From Stenotrophomonas sp. (lineage in GTDB: Bacteria > Pseudomonadota > Gammaproteobacteria > Xanthomonadales > Xanthomonadaceae): a stretch of 26,078 nt of DNA. Shown piece after piece: positions 1-7,599 of the stretch. Under the pieces are notes generated by a model. It was given only the letters and a program-made list of their open reading frames with translations. It did no database searches and was not told the origin of the DNA. Position 1 is the first letter of the stretch. Every line of letters begins with the position of its first letter. The DNA lies in assembly GCA_003248565.1 (NCBI GenBank), contig QFOV01000015.1, positions 1 through 26,078 of the forward strand. The letters are read 5' to 3'. The translations under genes were made by a program, and so were the position numbers.

Positions 1-680
1 GCCAGAACCTTCCCGTCACCGTCACGCAATGGGTAGGCCACCGTCGAGACGCCGGGTTGGTAAAACGATTCGCTGATGGCATGGCCGCGTGCACTGTCGT
101 TGCCCAGCAGCTCGACCAGCTCCTTTGGTGTTTTTGGCCCCTGTTCGGAGGTGAACGCAAATGCCGGCTCCGGATACAGCGCACCCAGTTCCTGCTCGGG
201 CATCGTCATCAACAGTACGCGGCCTGTCGCAGTGCAATGAGCGGGTCGACGTGTGCCGACGCTGACGCCTGAAGGGAGTTCGCCGATGGCGCTGGCGTGG
301 GCCACATAGACGACCTCGCGTCCATCCAGCACGCTCAGCTGGGCTGAGTGGCTGGTGATGTCACGTAACCGTTGAATGATGGGTTGCCCGATCTGCACGA
401 TGTCCATCGAGGACAGGTAGTCAAAGCCCAGTCGCAGAATACTGATGCCGAGGTTGTAGCCACCACTTGCGCTGTTGCGATCCAGGAAGCGCATCTGTTC
501 CAGCGTCTGTACGGCGCGGTAGACCGATGCCTTGGGCATGCCTGTGCGCTGGCAGACCTGGGTGAAGCTCAGTTCGCCACGCTGCCGTCCAAACAGCAGC
601 AACATGTTCAGACCCCTCTCCAGAGCCGGCACCATGTAGCGATTGGGATCTTTTGCTGTTGTTGCTTGGGGTGTCGACAT
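1..680 (-). CDS. IclR-family transcriptional regulator (C-terminus cut by window edge)
   Basis: Reading the minus strand from an ATG at 680 gives 226 residues with no stop before the window edge, so the last few tens of residues of a usual 250-280 residue IclR protein are missing. Residues about 15-65 form the N-terminal winged helix-turn-helix (RGLNMLLLF, then FTQVCQRTGMPKASVYRAVQTL). The rest is the IclR effector-binding domain, with the typical stretches GQPIIQRL, VVYVAHA and CTATGRVLL. A good ribosome site, GGGAGGA, lies just upstream of the ATG. IclR proteins are dimeric DNA-binding regulators that usually control a neighbouring catabolic or efflux operon in response to a small aromatic or organic acid. 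Here the upstream side is a long gene-free stretch, so its target may lie to the left of the window. The ligand cannot be inferred. Confidence 0.9.
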   Translation of the reverse strand, partial: MSTPQATTAKDPNRYMVPALERGLNMLLLFGRQRGELSFTQVCQRTGMPKASVYRAVQTLEQMRFLDRNSASGGYNLGISILRLGFDYLSSMDIVQIGQPIIQRLRDITSHSAQLSVLDGREVVYVAHASAIGELPSGVSVGTRRPAHCTATGRVLLMTMPEQELGALYPEPAFAFTSEQGPKTPKELVELLGNDSARGHAISESFYQPGVSTVAYPLRDGDGKVL

Positions 681-1532
681 ATGTGTCCTCCCTTGGGTTG
701 TAGGCAAGGCCGTCGATGGCGGGCAGGTGCAGCCCGCTGGCGGGATACGAAAGGGCTGACCACTGGCGTATCGGATGCCGTCGATGTCGGCAGGGGATTG
801 CACACGCCGCACAGGGCATGCGTTGTCATATGGAGCACGGCGGCCGGCAGGGACGGATGCGGGGTTTGCTGCCGGGCCAGCCTCTGGGTGATTGGTGTTG
901 TGCGGAGGTCGTTGGCGCTCAGTTCACGTGGCACTGATCGCAGAACTTCTGATCTCCTTTCTGTCGCCTTGGTCGTGCAGATGCATTCGTTACGTATCTT
1001 CGGTCATGCAGATGGCTTTCCTACAGGCGCCCTTGCGTTCAAGGTTGGTGAGGTTGGTGTTTTATGTTTGAAACTAAATGCTTTTTTTGAAGTTGCAACT
1101 AAACATAGCAGCGTCAAAGGGGCTGGCAATCAGGAAAGCTGCCATTTGCGTGTGCTGTTATTCACAGATCTGGTATTAGGTACGATGTTTTTATTGAGAG
1201 GAGTGGCGTGCTCGCATACTGATTGCTTGCCGAGATTCGAAATCGTTTAGTTGGTGAAACTTTGAGGGGCTTTATTCGCCTGTTTGTGCTTGTGGAAGGC
1301 GGTGATGAGTCGCCCGTGGCTGGTGCGTAGTATTTCGATATCGAAATCCATGTGGGTTTGTGTACTGCATGAGAGTTTTCTGGTTTGAATGAATGCTTGG
1401 TTTGTATGCCATCTGGAAATCAATGGGTTTCGTCATGTTTCCCCGGGTCTTCCCGGGGCGGGAGGACTTGGCTGAGGTGTGCGCTGATCTTTCGGAACAG
1501 GATTAAAGGAATTCCTGTGTCTGCCGATATGA
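681..1532. other. Gene-free, relatively AT-rich intergenic region
   Basis: About 850 bp between the IclR regulator and the HDOD gene. No reading frame here has a recognisable protein, a good ribosome site or convincing codon use. The left part (to about 1000) is GC-rich like the flanks. The part from about 1000 to 1440 is clearly richer in A and T. It contains a 16-bp palindrome at 1332-1347, a related half-site at 1238-1244, and a small GC hairpin (CCCCGGG / CCCGGGG, 1441-1458). It could be a long regulatory region or the remains of a lost gene. Confidence 0.6.
1332..1347. promoter_or_regulatory. 16-bp perfect palindrome, candidate operator
   Basis: ATTTCGATATCGAAAT is a perfect palindrome in the AT-rich gap. 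The half-site CGAAATC (1342-1348) recurs at 1238-1244 within GATTCGAAATC. Palindromes of about 15-20 bp are typical operators of dimeric regulators, and an IclR-type gene is adjacent. No regulator can be assigned from sequence alone. Confidence 0.3.
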
Positions 1533-2627
1533 TTGGCAGCTCTCCGCGTGGACCTTTCTGTATTTGTCATGGTGATCATCTCGGCGGTTTTTGCGGCAGT
1601 GCTTGCCGGGGGCCTGGTCTGGCTCTGGCAGCGGAGCAGTGGCGATGCGACACGCCCACAACGCCAGTTCCGTGTGTCGCCGACGCTGAGCGCGACAACC
1701 GACGAGGACGCTGCGGTCGCCGTCAGTGTGGATGATCTGCAGCGGCGCTTCCTGCTCAGCGCGCTGGGCGCCGCAAATACGCCTGCCGATGCGCTGCGGG
1801 TGCAGCGGTCGGTGGTGGACGATGTGGTCGCTGCACTGAGCCGCGCCGACATGTCCTCGCGCTACACGCCGCGCCGACCAAACCTGCTGCCGCAGCTGAT
1901 CCAGAGCGTGAATGACAGTGCTGCTTCGTCTCGCTCCATCGCCCGCATCATCGGCAGTGATGCGGTACTGGCGGCAACGCTGCTGCGTATCGCCAACAGT
2001 TCCCTGTATCGCTTGCAGCGGCAGGACATCCAAAGCATCGAGCGGGCGGTGACGCTGATAGGCAATGATGGCATCCGTCAGATCATTTCCGCCGCGTTGG
2101 TGCAGCCGGTCATGGAGTCGGCCAGCGGCGTTGATGCCGAGTTTTCGCGCTTGCTCTGGGATTACACATTGCGGGTATCGCTGGCCGCTGCCGACCATGC
2201 GCGCAGCGTGGAACGCGAGGATGGCTTTGCTGCGCAGTTGGCTGGCCTGCTGTTGGGTTTGAGTGCTGCGATGGCGATGCACGCCGCTGCCGATGTATTG
2301 GCGCGGCCGCCGCTGCGGGTGCGTGAGCCGGGCACCTTGTTGGAGGTGCTGGAGCGTTGCAGCGCGCCGACTGCGGTGCGGATTGCCGGACATTGGAAGT
2401 TGTCGGCGCCGATCGTGCAGGCACTCAAGCAGGTGGAAGTTCCTGCCGCCACGGGCTTGGCGCGGTCGTTGCAGGTTGGGCAACTGGCCGCCAGCGCGGC
2501 GATGCTGCATGCGCAGGGTCTGATGAGCGAGGCGGAGGCCAATGCGGCGCTCGCCAGCCAGATGCCAGAACACGTGGCAGCATGGTTGTGGAAGCGGATG
2601 ACGCAGGCAGAAGGCGCATTGGAGTGA
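1533..2627 (+). CDS. Membrane-anchored HDOD domain protein
   Basis: The open frame begins right after an in-frame TGA with a TTG at 1533. GTG 1548 and ATG 1569 are alternative starts, and none has a well-spaced ribosome site (AAAGGA at 1505-1510 is about 22 nt from the TTG). With the TTG start the protein has 364 residues. Residues about 10-32 are a single hydrophobic segment ending in WLWQR, so the rest is probably cytoplasmic. Residues about 113-195 match the HDOD core: LLPQLIQSVND, the helix ending LLRIANSSLYR, and IQSIERAVTLIGNDGIRQII. HDOD domains are catalytically inactive relatives of HD phosphohydrolases, found in signalling proteins, often next to GGDEF or EAL domains. None is attached here. 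It converges with the phospholipase D gene. Family assignment is secure; the start and the function are not. Confidence 0.82.
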   Translation: MAALRVDLSVFVMVIISAVFAAVLAGGLVWLWQRSSGDATRPQRQFRVSPTLSATTDEDAAVAVSVDDLQRRFLLSALGAANTPADALRVQRSVVDDVVAALSRADMSSRYTPRRPNLLPQLIQSVNDSAASSRSIARIIGSDAVLAATLLRIANSSLYRLQRQDIQSIERAVTLIGNDGIRQIISAALVQPVMESASGVDAEFSRLLWDYTLRVSLAAADHARSVEREDGFAAQLAGLLLGLSAAMAMHAAADVLARPPLRVREPGTLLEVLERCSAPTAVRIAGHWKLSAPIVQALKQVEVPAATGLARSLQVGQLAASAAMLHAQGLMSEAEANAALASQMPEHVAAWLWKRMTQAEGALE

Positions 2628-2644
2628 GGTTGCCTGCGTCGGGA

Positions 2645-2696
2645 TGCGGCGCGGTCCGGGTCTGCGTCCGGATGTCCTATGAAATACCGCGCCGCA
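2645..2696. terminator. Inverted repeat between convergent genes, possible bidirectional terminator
   Basis: TGCGGCGCGGT (2645-2655) pairs perfectly with ACCGCGCCGCA (2686-2696). The 30-nt loop itself contains CCGG...CCGG. It lies between the ends of the HDOD gene and the phospholipase D gene. There is no T-tract, so a role in termination or mRNA 3'-end stability is inferred from position. Confidence 0.45.
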
Positions 2697-2712
2697 ATGC
2701 CGGCTGCGCAGG

Positions 2713-4284
2713 CTAGAGCTGTGACTCCAGTGGCAGCCAGCTGATCACCTGGGTGCTGGCGCGTTGCATCAGTCCGGTGTCCGGTTCGGTGCGCAGGCTG
2801 ATCGGCGGCGTGCTGGCCCGATCCAGCCAACGCAATTCGTTGTCCCTGTTCAAGTACACCCAGTAACTCAACTCGGCACTGGACAGGCGCAGGTATTCCT
2901 CGCGCAGCCGCGCGGCCAGCACCGGGTCATCGAATAGCGCGCCCATTTCGGTATTGAGGTAGGCCGAGCGCGGGTCGAGGTTGAACGAACCGACGAAGCC
3001 GCGCCGATCATCAATGACGAAGGCCTTGGTATGCAGGCTTGCACCGCTGCTGCCGAAGGTGGATGCCTTCTCGATGTGGCCACGGGCCTTGAGTTCGTAC
3101 AGCTGCACGCTGCCGGCCAGCAACGGGCGCCGGTAATGCATGTAGCCGCTGTGCACGGCGGGTACGTCGTTGGCTGCCAGCGAGTTGGTGATGATGCCGA
3201 CCTGCACGCCGTTCCCGGCCTGCTGGATCAGGCCCTTGGTGCCGGCCGCGCCGGGCACGAAGTAGGGCGAGATCAGCAACGATTTGTGCTTGGCGCTGCT
3301 CAGTACCTCGACCAGCCGGGTGACCAGCCATTGGCTGCTGTCGCCGCCAACGGGCTTGCGAGGGGGATCGGAGTGGATGCTCACGCCATCGGTCCAATGC
3401 AGGTCCAGCTGCTTGCTGAGATAGGCATCGGTGAGGTGAGCGCGTACTCGCTGCAGGTAGGGCGCGGCTTCCTGTTGGCGTGCATCCAGTTCGGCTTGGC
3501 TGATGAAGCTGGCCATCTGCTGGTTGGTGCTTTGTTGCAGGGCGACGATCGGTACCACCGCGTCGCTGTTCCAGAAATCATCGAAGATGCGGCTGGCATC
3601 ATTGGCGACCGGACCCGCCAGCAGCAGATCCAGGTCGCGGAAATTCACGTCCGGGCGTGCATCGAAGTATTCGGCGCCGATATTGCGGCCGCCGACGATG
3701 GCGACGCGGCCATCGGCGATCCATGCCTTGTTGTGCATGCGGTGGTTGATGCTGAAAACCCGCTGCACCATTTCGACCAGGCGCCACAGGCCATCACGGT
3801 TGCGGAATGGGTTGTACAGGCGGATCTCGATGTTGGGGTGATTGTCCAGCGCCAGCATCTGTGGGTCCAGCCCGGCGGCGTTCATGTCATCCAGCAACAG
3901 GCGCACGCGCACGCCGCGGTCGGCGGCCTGGTAGACGTCATGTGCAAGCAGGTGGCCGAGCATGTCGTCGTGCCACATGTAGTACTGCAGGTCCAGGCTG
4001 CGTCCGGCCTGGCGGGTGATGATGGAGCGTGCGGCGTAGGCTTCGAGCCCGTCGGACAGATACACCGCGCCGCTTTTGCCCGGATGTTCGGCCAGCAGCG
4101 GTTGCAGTTGGCGGTCGATCAGGGTTTGTTGTGGCTGCAGCGGCAGGGTCTGCGAAGGCGCGCCGACCGCCTTTGGGGTGAGGTGGTCACCCAGCAGCAG
4201 GCCGCTGCCCATCAACAGCAGCACAAAGGCCAGCAGATAGGCCAGGAACCGCAGCAGGCGTCTGGGGCGATGCTTGTTTTCCAT
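2713..4284 (-). CDS. Phospholipase D family protein, cardiolipin synthase C-like
   Basis: 523 residues from ATG 4284. Residues about 10-32 form one N-terminal membrane segment or uncleaved signal. Two complete HKD motifs are present: HNKAWIAD with H184, K186 and D191, and HTKAFVID with H418, K420 and D425. Both are followed by the usual glycine/serine-rich strands (GGRNIG, GSFNLDPRS). The two-HKD arrangement and the length fit the ClsC (YmdC) branch of bacterial cardiolipin synthases, which join phospholipid head groups by phosphatidyl transfer at the inner membrane. E. coli ClsC works with a partner, YmdB, that is not encoded nearby, so the substrate is not certain. The gene is divergent from sstT and convergent with the HDOD gene. 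Family certain; ClsC activity is inferred. Confidence 0.9.
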   Translation of the reverse strand: MENKHRPRRLLRFLAYLLAFVLLLMGSGLLLGDHLTPKAVGAPSQTLPLQPQQTLIDRQLQPLLAEHPGKSGAVYLSDGLEAYAARSIITRQAGRSLDLQYYMWHDDMLGHLLAHDVYQAADRGVRVRLLLDDMNAAGLDPQMLALDNHPNIEIRLYNPFRNRDGLWRLVEMVQRVFSINHRMHNKAWIADGRVAIVGGRNIGAEYFDARPDVNFRDLDLLLAGPVANDASRIFDDFWNSDAVVPIVALQQSTNQQMASFISQAELDARQQEAAPYLQRVRAHLTDAYLSKQLDLHWTDGVSIHSDPPRKPVGGDSSQWLVTRLVEVLSSAKHKSLLISPYFVPGAAGTKGLIQQAGNGVQVGIITNSLAANDVPAVHSGYMHYRRPLLAGSVQLYELKARGHIEKASTFGSSGASLHTKAFVIDDRRGFVGSFNLDPRSAYLNTEMGALFDDPVLAARLREEYLRLSSAELSYWVYLNRDNELRWLDRASTPPISLRTEPDTGLMQRASTQVISWLPLESQL

Positions 4285-4407
4285 GGGCGCATCCTAGCGG
4301 TGTTCGTGATCAGGCGTCAGTTTGTCCTGATTCCATGACGTTCCGGGGGTGCGGGGAGCGCCTCCTGTGAGCGAGAATCGGGGTTTGCGTTTGCCGCGAG
4401 CCCTGTG

Positions 4408-5613
4408 ATGACCGAACGTTCTTCCTCCTTCCGAGCGCCCAGTCTGGTGCTGCAGATTGTCATTGGCCTGATCGCCGGCATCGTGCTGGCGATGGCCTGG
4501 CCTGCCGCTGCCACCGCTGTCGGCCTGCTCGGTACGGTATTCATTTCCGCGCTGAAGGCGGTTGCACCGATCCTGGTGCTGGTGCTGGTCACGGCCTCCA
4601 TCGCCAATCATCAGCAGGGGCAGAAGACCCATATCCGGATGATCCTGGTGCTGTACATGATTGGCACCCTGGCCGCGGCCATGGTTGGCGTGGCGGCCAG
4701 CTTCCTGTTCCCCAGCACGTTGACGTTGAAGACGGTCGAAAGTGCCATGAGCGCGCCGAGCGGCATTGGCGAGGTGCTCAAGACCCTGCTGATGCAGATC
4801 GTTGACAACCCGGTGCACGCGCTGCTCAACGCGAACTACATCGGTTTGCTGGCCTGGGCGGTGGGTCTGGGCCTGGCCCTGCGCCACGCCAGCCAGACCA
4901 CGCGCAACCTGGTCAGTGACTTCTCCGATGCCATCACCTGGGTGGTGCGGTTGGTGATCAAGCTGGCGCCGTTGGGTGTGTTCGGTATCGTTGCCTCGTT
5001 GTTGGCCGAGTCCGGTCTGGGCGCGTTGAAGGACTACCTGCATCTGCTGGCGGTGCTGATCGGCGCGATGTTGTTCATGGCCTTCGTCGGCAATCCGCTG
5101 ATCGTTGCCGTGGTGACCCGCCGCAACCCCTATCCACTGGTGCTGCGCTGCCTGCGCGAGAGCGGTATCACCGCGTTTTTCACCCGTTCCTCGGCGGCCA
5201 ATATTCCGGTCAACATGGAGCTGTGCCGCAAGCTCGGCCTGCATGAGGACACTTATTCGGTAGCGGTGCCACTGGGCGCGACCATCAACATGGCCGGCGC
5301 GGCGATCACCATTTCCGTGTTGACCCTGGCCGCGGTGAATACCCTGGGCTACGCGGTGGATGTGCCGACCGCGCTGCTGCTCAGCGTGGTTGCCGCTATT
5401 GGTGCCTGCGGCGCCTCCGGCGTACCGGGTGGCTCGCTGTTGCTGATTCCACTGGCCTGTGGCCTGTTCGGCATCTCCAATGAAGTTGCCATGCAGGTAG
5501 TCGGCGTCGGTTTCGTTGTCGGCGTGGTGCAGGATTCGGCTGAAACCGCCTTGAATTCGTCCACCGACGTGGTGTTTGTCGCGGCGGCCGAACAGGCACG
5601 CGGGCGCGCCTGA
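4408..5613 (+). CDS. sstT: Serine/threonine:sodium symporter SstT
   Basis: 401 residues from ATG 4408; a GTG three bases upstream (4405) would add one residue. It is a DAACS-family (dicarboxylate/amino acid:cation symporter) integral membrane protein. Family signatures are visible: TRSSAANIPVNM around residues 265-275, and GATINMAGAAI with VPGGSLLLIP in the C-terminal substrate-binding half. The length and the SSAANIPVNM motif are those of SstT, which imports L-serine and L-threonine with Na+ across the inner membrane. Its TGA overlaps the azlC start codon (TGATG, 5611-5615), so it is the first gene of an sstT-azlC-azlD operon. The ribosome site is weak. Divergent from the phospholipase D gene. 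Confidence 0.95.
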   Translation: MTERSSSFRAPSLVLQIVIGLIAGIVLAMAWPAAATAVGLLGTVFISALKAVAPILVLVLVTASIANHQQGQKTHIRMILVLYMIGTLAAAMVGVAASFLFPSTLTLKTVESAMSAPSGIGEVLKTLLMQIVDNPVHALLNANYIGLLAWAVGLGLALRHASQTTRNLVSDFSDAITWVVRLVIKLAPLGVFGIVASLLAESGLGALKDYLHLLAVLIGAMLFMAFVGNPLIVAVVTRRNPYPLVLRCLRESGITAFFTRSSAANIPVNMELCRKLGLHEDTYSVAVPLGATINMAGAAITISVLTLAAVNTLGYAVDVPTALLLSVVAAIGACGASGVPGGSLLLIPLACGLFGISNEVAMQVVGVGFVVGVVQDSAETALNSSTDVVFVAAAEQARGRA

Positions 5614-6359
5614 TGGCCATGGCCGGGCGCTTCACGCCAGCGGTACGCATCGGCGTTTCGATAGCGATTGCGACCGGTCTGTATGGCATCTCGTTTGGTG
5701 CGTTGGCGGTGGCGTCGGGTTTCAGCGTTGCACAGACCGCCGCGCTGAGCCTGTTGATGTTCACCGGTGGCTCGCAGTTTGCCTTCATCGGCGTGATTGG
5801 TGCTGGCGGTGCAGGCGCGGCGGCGTTCGGCGCCGCCACCTTGCTGGGCATCCGCAACGCGGTGTATGGCGCGCAGATCAACCGCATGTTGCGCCCGCGT
5901 GGCTGGCTGAAGCCGCTGGCGGCGCAGGTCACCATCGATGAATCGGCCGCCACTGCGGCAAGCCAGAGCGATCCGCAGGAACAGCGTCGCGGCTTCTGGG
6001 TAGCAGGGCTGGGCGTTTACCTGTGTTGGAACCTGTTCACCCTGCTCGGCGCATTGCTTGGCGATGCGTTGGGTGACCCGCGCCAGTGGGGCTTGGATGG
6101 TGCGGCCGTGGCGGCCTTCCTGGGATTGCTGTGGCCGCGACTGCGTTCACGCGAGCCAGTGGCGATTGCCGTGGTCTGTGCCTTGGTGACGGTGCTGGCG
6201 CTGCCGTGGGTACCGCCGGGTGTGCCGATTCTCCTGGCTGCGGCTGTAGCCGCGGTTTGGGGCTGGTTTGGGCATGGCCCGGCGGATGAGGGGTTGGAGC
6301 CCGATGTCGCGCCCAAGGTCGACGTCGCAACCAAGGTTGAGCAGGAGTCGGCGCCATGA
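5613..6359 (+). CDS. azlC: AzlC-family branched-chain amino acid exporter, large subunit
   Basis: 248 residues from ATG 5613, which overlaps the sstT stop; an in-frame ATG at 5619 is an alternative. It has multiple hydrophobic segments. The N-terminal half carries AzlC signatures (YGISFGALAVASG, LSLLMFTGGSQFAFIG, LGIRNAVYG, and the acidic DES after a long loop). AzlC works with the small membrane protein AzlD to export branched-chain amino acids or their analogues. The last about 30 residues are a charged, repetitive tail (APKVDVATKVEQESAP) that is probably not conserved. Its stop overlaps the azlD ATG by four bases (ATGA), indicating translational coupling. The exact substrate cannot be read from sequence. 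Confidence 0.92.
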   Translation: MAMAGRFTPAVRIGVSIAIATGLYGISFGALAVASGFSVAQTAALSLLMFTGGSQFAFIGVIGAGGAGAAAFGAATLLGIRNAVYGAQINRMLRPRGWLKPLAAQVTIDESAATAASQSDPQEQRRGFWVAGLGVYLCWNLFTLLGALLGDALGDPRQWGLDGAAVAAFLGLLWPRLRSREPVAIAVVCALVTVLALPWVPPGVPILLAAAVAAVWGWFGHGPADEGLEPDVAPKVDVATKVEQESAP

Positions 6360-6658
6360 CGCTGTGGGCGTGGATCGTCTTGGGCTGCGCTGCCGCGTGG
6401 GCGATCAAGTTCGCTGGTTATCTGGTACCACTGCGCTGGCTGGAGTCGCCGCGCATGAACCGCGTTGCCGGCTGCCTGACGATAGGTCTGCTGGCCTCGT
6501 TGACGGCGATGAACACCGTGTCGGCCGGGCAGGGGCTGGCCTTCGATGCGCGCATTGGCGCGTTGCTGGCTGCGGCGGTCGCCCTGATGCTGCGGCTGCC
6601 GTTTCTGCTGGTGGTGATTGTGGGTGCGACGGCCGCGGCGCTGATCCGACTGCTGTGA
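6356..6658 (+). CDS. azlD: AzlD-family branched-chain amino acid exporter, small subunit
   Basis: 100 residues starting at the ATGA overlap with azlC. It has three to four hydrophobic segments and the usual AzlD pattern: an N-terminal membrane helix, a basic PLRWLESPRMNR loop, then helices rich in A, L and V. It is the partner subunit of AzlC in the inner membrane. It is the last gene of the sstT-azlC-azlD operon and is followed at once by a REP-like inverted repeat. Confidence 0.92.
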   Translation: MTLWAWIVLGCAAAWAIKFAGYLVPLRWLESPRMNRVAGCLTIGLLASLTAMNTVSAGQGLAFDARIGALLAAAVALMLRLPFLLVVIVGATAAALIRLL

Positions 6659-6671
6659 ACCAGCTGGTGGC

Positions 6672-6803
6672 TGTGGGAGCGGCGTAAGCCGCGACGCCGA
6701 TGGATGGGCCGTGTGCCGAACGCCTGCGACTGCAGATCGTCAGGTGTCGTTTTGTGTCGTGACCGGAGAGATGGTCAGCTTCGCGGCTGACGCCGCTCCT
6801 ACA
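6672..6803. repeat. REP-like inverted pair between azlD and the pseudouridine synthase
   Basis: The left arm TGTGGGAGCGGCGTAAGCCGC (6672-6692) is imperfectly complementary to the right arm ending GCCGCTCCTACA (6780-6803). About 85 bp of unrelated sequence lies between them. The same core occurs at 14442, 20882 and 25366, so this is a dispersed genomic element. The pair lies between convergent genes. Confidence 0.85.
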
Positions 6804-6822
6804 AGACCTGAGGGGCCTTGGC

Positions 6823-7533
6823 CTAGAACTTCTGCTCGGCTGCCAGGTAGCGCCACTGGCCTTCGGGCATCTTGCTCAGGCCGATTCGGCCGATGCGCAG
6901 GCGACGGATCTGTTCGGCCTTGAGGCCAACCTGGCTGCACATGAACTGCAATTGGCCTGGGCGTACGTCCTTGATCGCGAAACGCAGGCGCTGCTCGCTT
7001 TGCCAGCTGATCTTGGCCTGCGGCAGGCTGCGGCCTTCGTAGACCAGGCCATGGGTGAGCCTGGGCATCGCCCACGGGGTAGGTTCGCCGCTGACTTCGA
7101 CCACGAACTCCTGTTCCACGCTGGCGCCGGATTCCTGCAGGTGGCGGCGTACGCGCCAATCCTGGGTCAGCACGACCAGGCCGCTGGCGGCATCATCCAG
7201 CGGCATCAGGTAGTCCAGGCGCTGGAAATGACGGCGCAGCGAACGGATGCCGGAGGCGTCGTCGGCAAAGCGGTTGTCGTCGGCCAGCAGCGCGAACAAT
7301 TGTTCTGCGGTACAGCCAGCCGGCTTGTTGATCAGGAAGGTGGCGGCTTCAGCGGTTTCGGTGCTGCCTTCGGCGGCCAGGGTGATGATTTCCTCGCTGA
7401 CCATGGTCTGCGGGGTCTCCACGACCACGCCATCGACGCTGATCCAGCCGCCTTCGATGTACTGCTGGGCCTGCGAGCGCGAGCACTGCAGCTGCGCGGC
7501 AACGCGCTTGTCGAGACGGATCGGGGTGGTCAT
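6823..7533 (-). CDS. RsuA/RluF-type pseudouridine synthase with degenerate motifs
   Basis: 236 residues from ATG 7533. Residues 1-50 form an S4 RNA-binding domain (IRLDKRVAAQL, then AQQYIEGGWISVDG). The rest has the RsuA-like fold order, with the hinge FLINKPAG. The catalytic motif is normally GRLD followed by a short SGL. Here it reads MPLDDAASGL: the aspartate (D113) is kept but the usual Gly-Arg before it is Met-Pro. The conserved QIRRM-type helix near the C-terminus is also replaced by QFMCSQVG. The C-terminal IGRIGLSKMPEGQWRYL is normal for the family. It may be a diverged enzyme or an RNA-binding protein that has lost activity; I lean towards a reduced or altered enzyme. It lies 66 bp downstream of the YgjP-like gene on the same strand. 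Confidence 0.82.
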   Translation of the reverse strand: MTTPIRLDKRVAAQLQCSRSQAQQYIEGGWISVDGVVVETPQTMVSEEIITLAAEGSTETAEAATFLINKPAGCTAEQLFALLADDNRFADDASGIRSLRRHFQRLDYLMPLDDAASGLVVLTQDWRVRRHLQESGASVEQEFVVEVSGEPTPWAMPRLTHGLVYEGRSLPQAKISWQSEQRLRFAIKDVRPGQLQFMCSQVGLKAEQIRRLRIGRIGLSKMPEGQWRYLAAEQKF

Positions 7534-7599
7534 GGCGGCTATGGGTTCTACGAAGGGCGGGGAGTGTAGCGCTGTGGCGAGGCCGGGGCGATGATCGGC

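Noticed and set aside
372..1250. 292-codon plus-strand frame
   Set aside because: Its first third is antisense to the IclR gene and the rest crosses the AT-rich gap without a domain, ribosome site or consistent codon use.
3031..4338. 435-codon plus-strand frame
   Set aside because: Antisense to the phospholipase D gene, whose two HKD motifs establish the true frame. The product is repetitive and without a recognisable domain.
4294..5244. 316-codon minus-strand frame
   Set aside because: Antisense to sstT, which has clear transporter signatures; the product is H/Q/R-rich.
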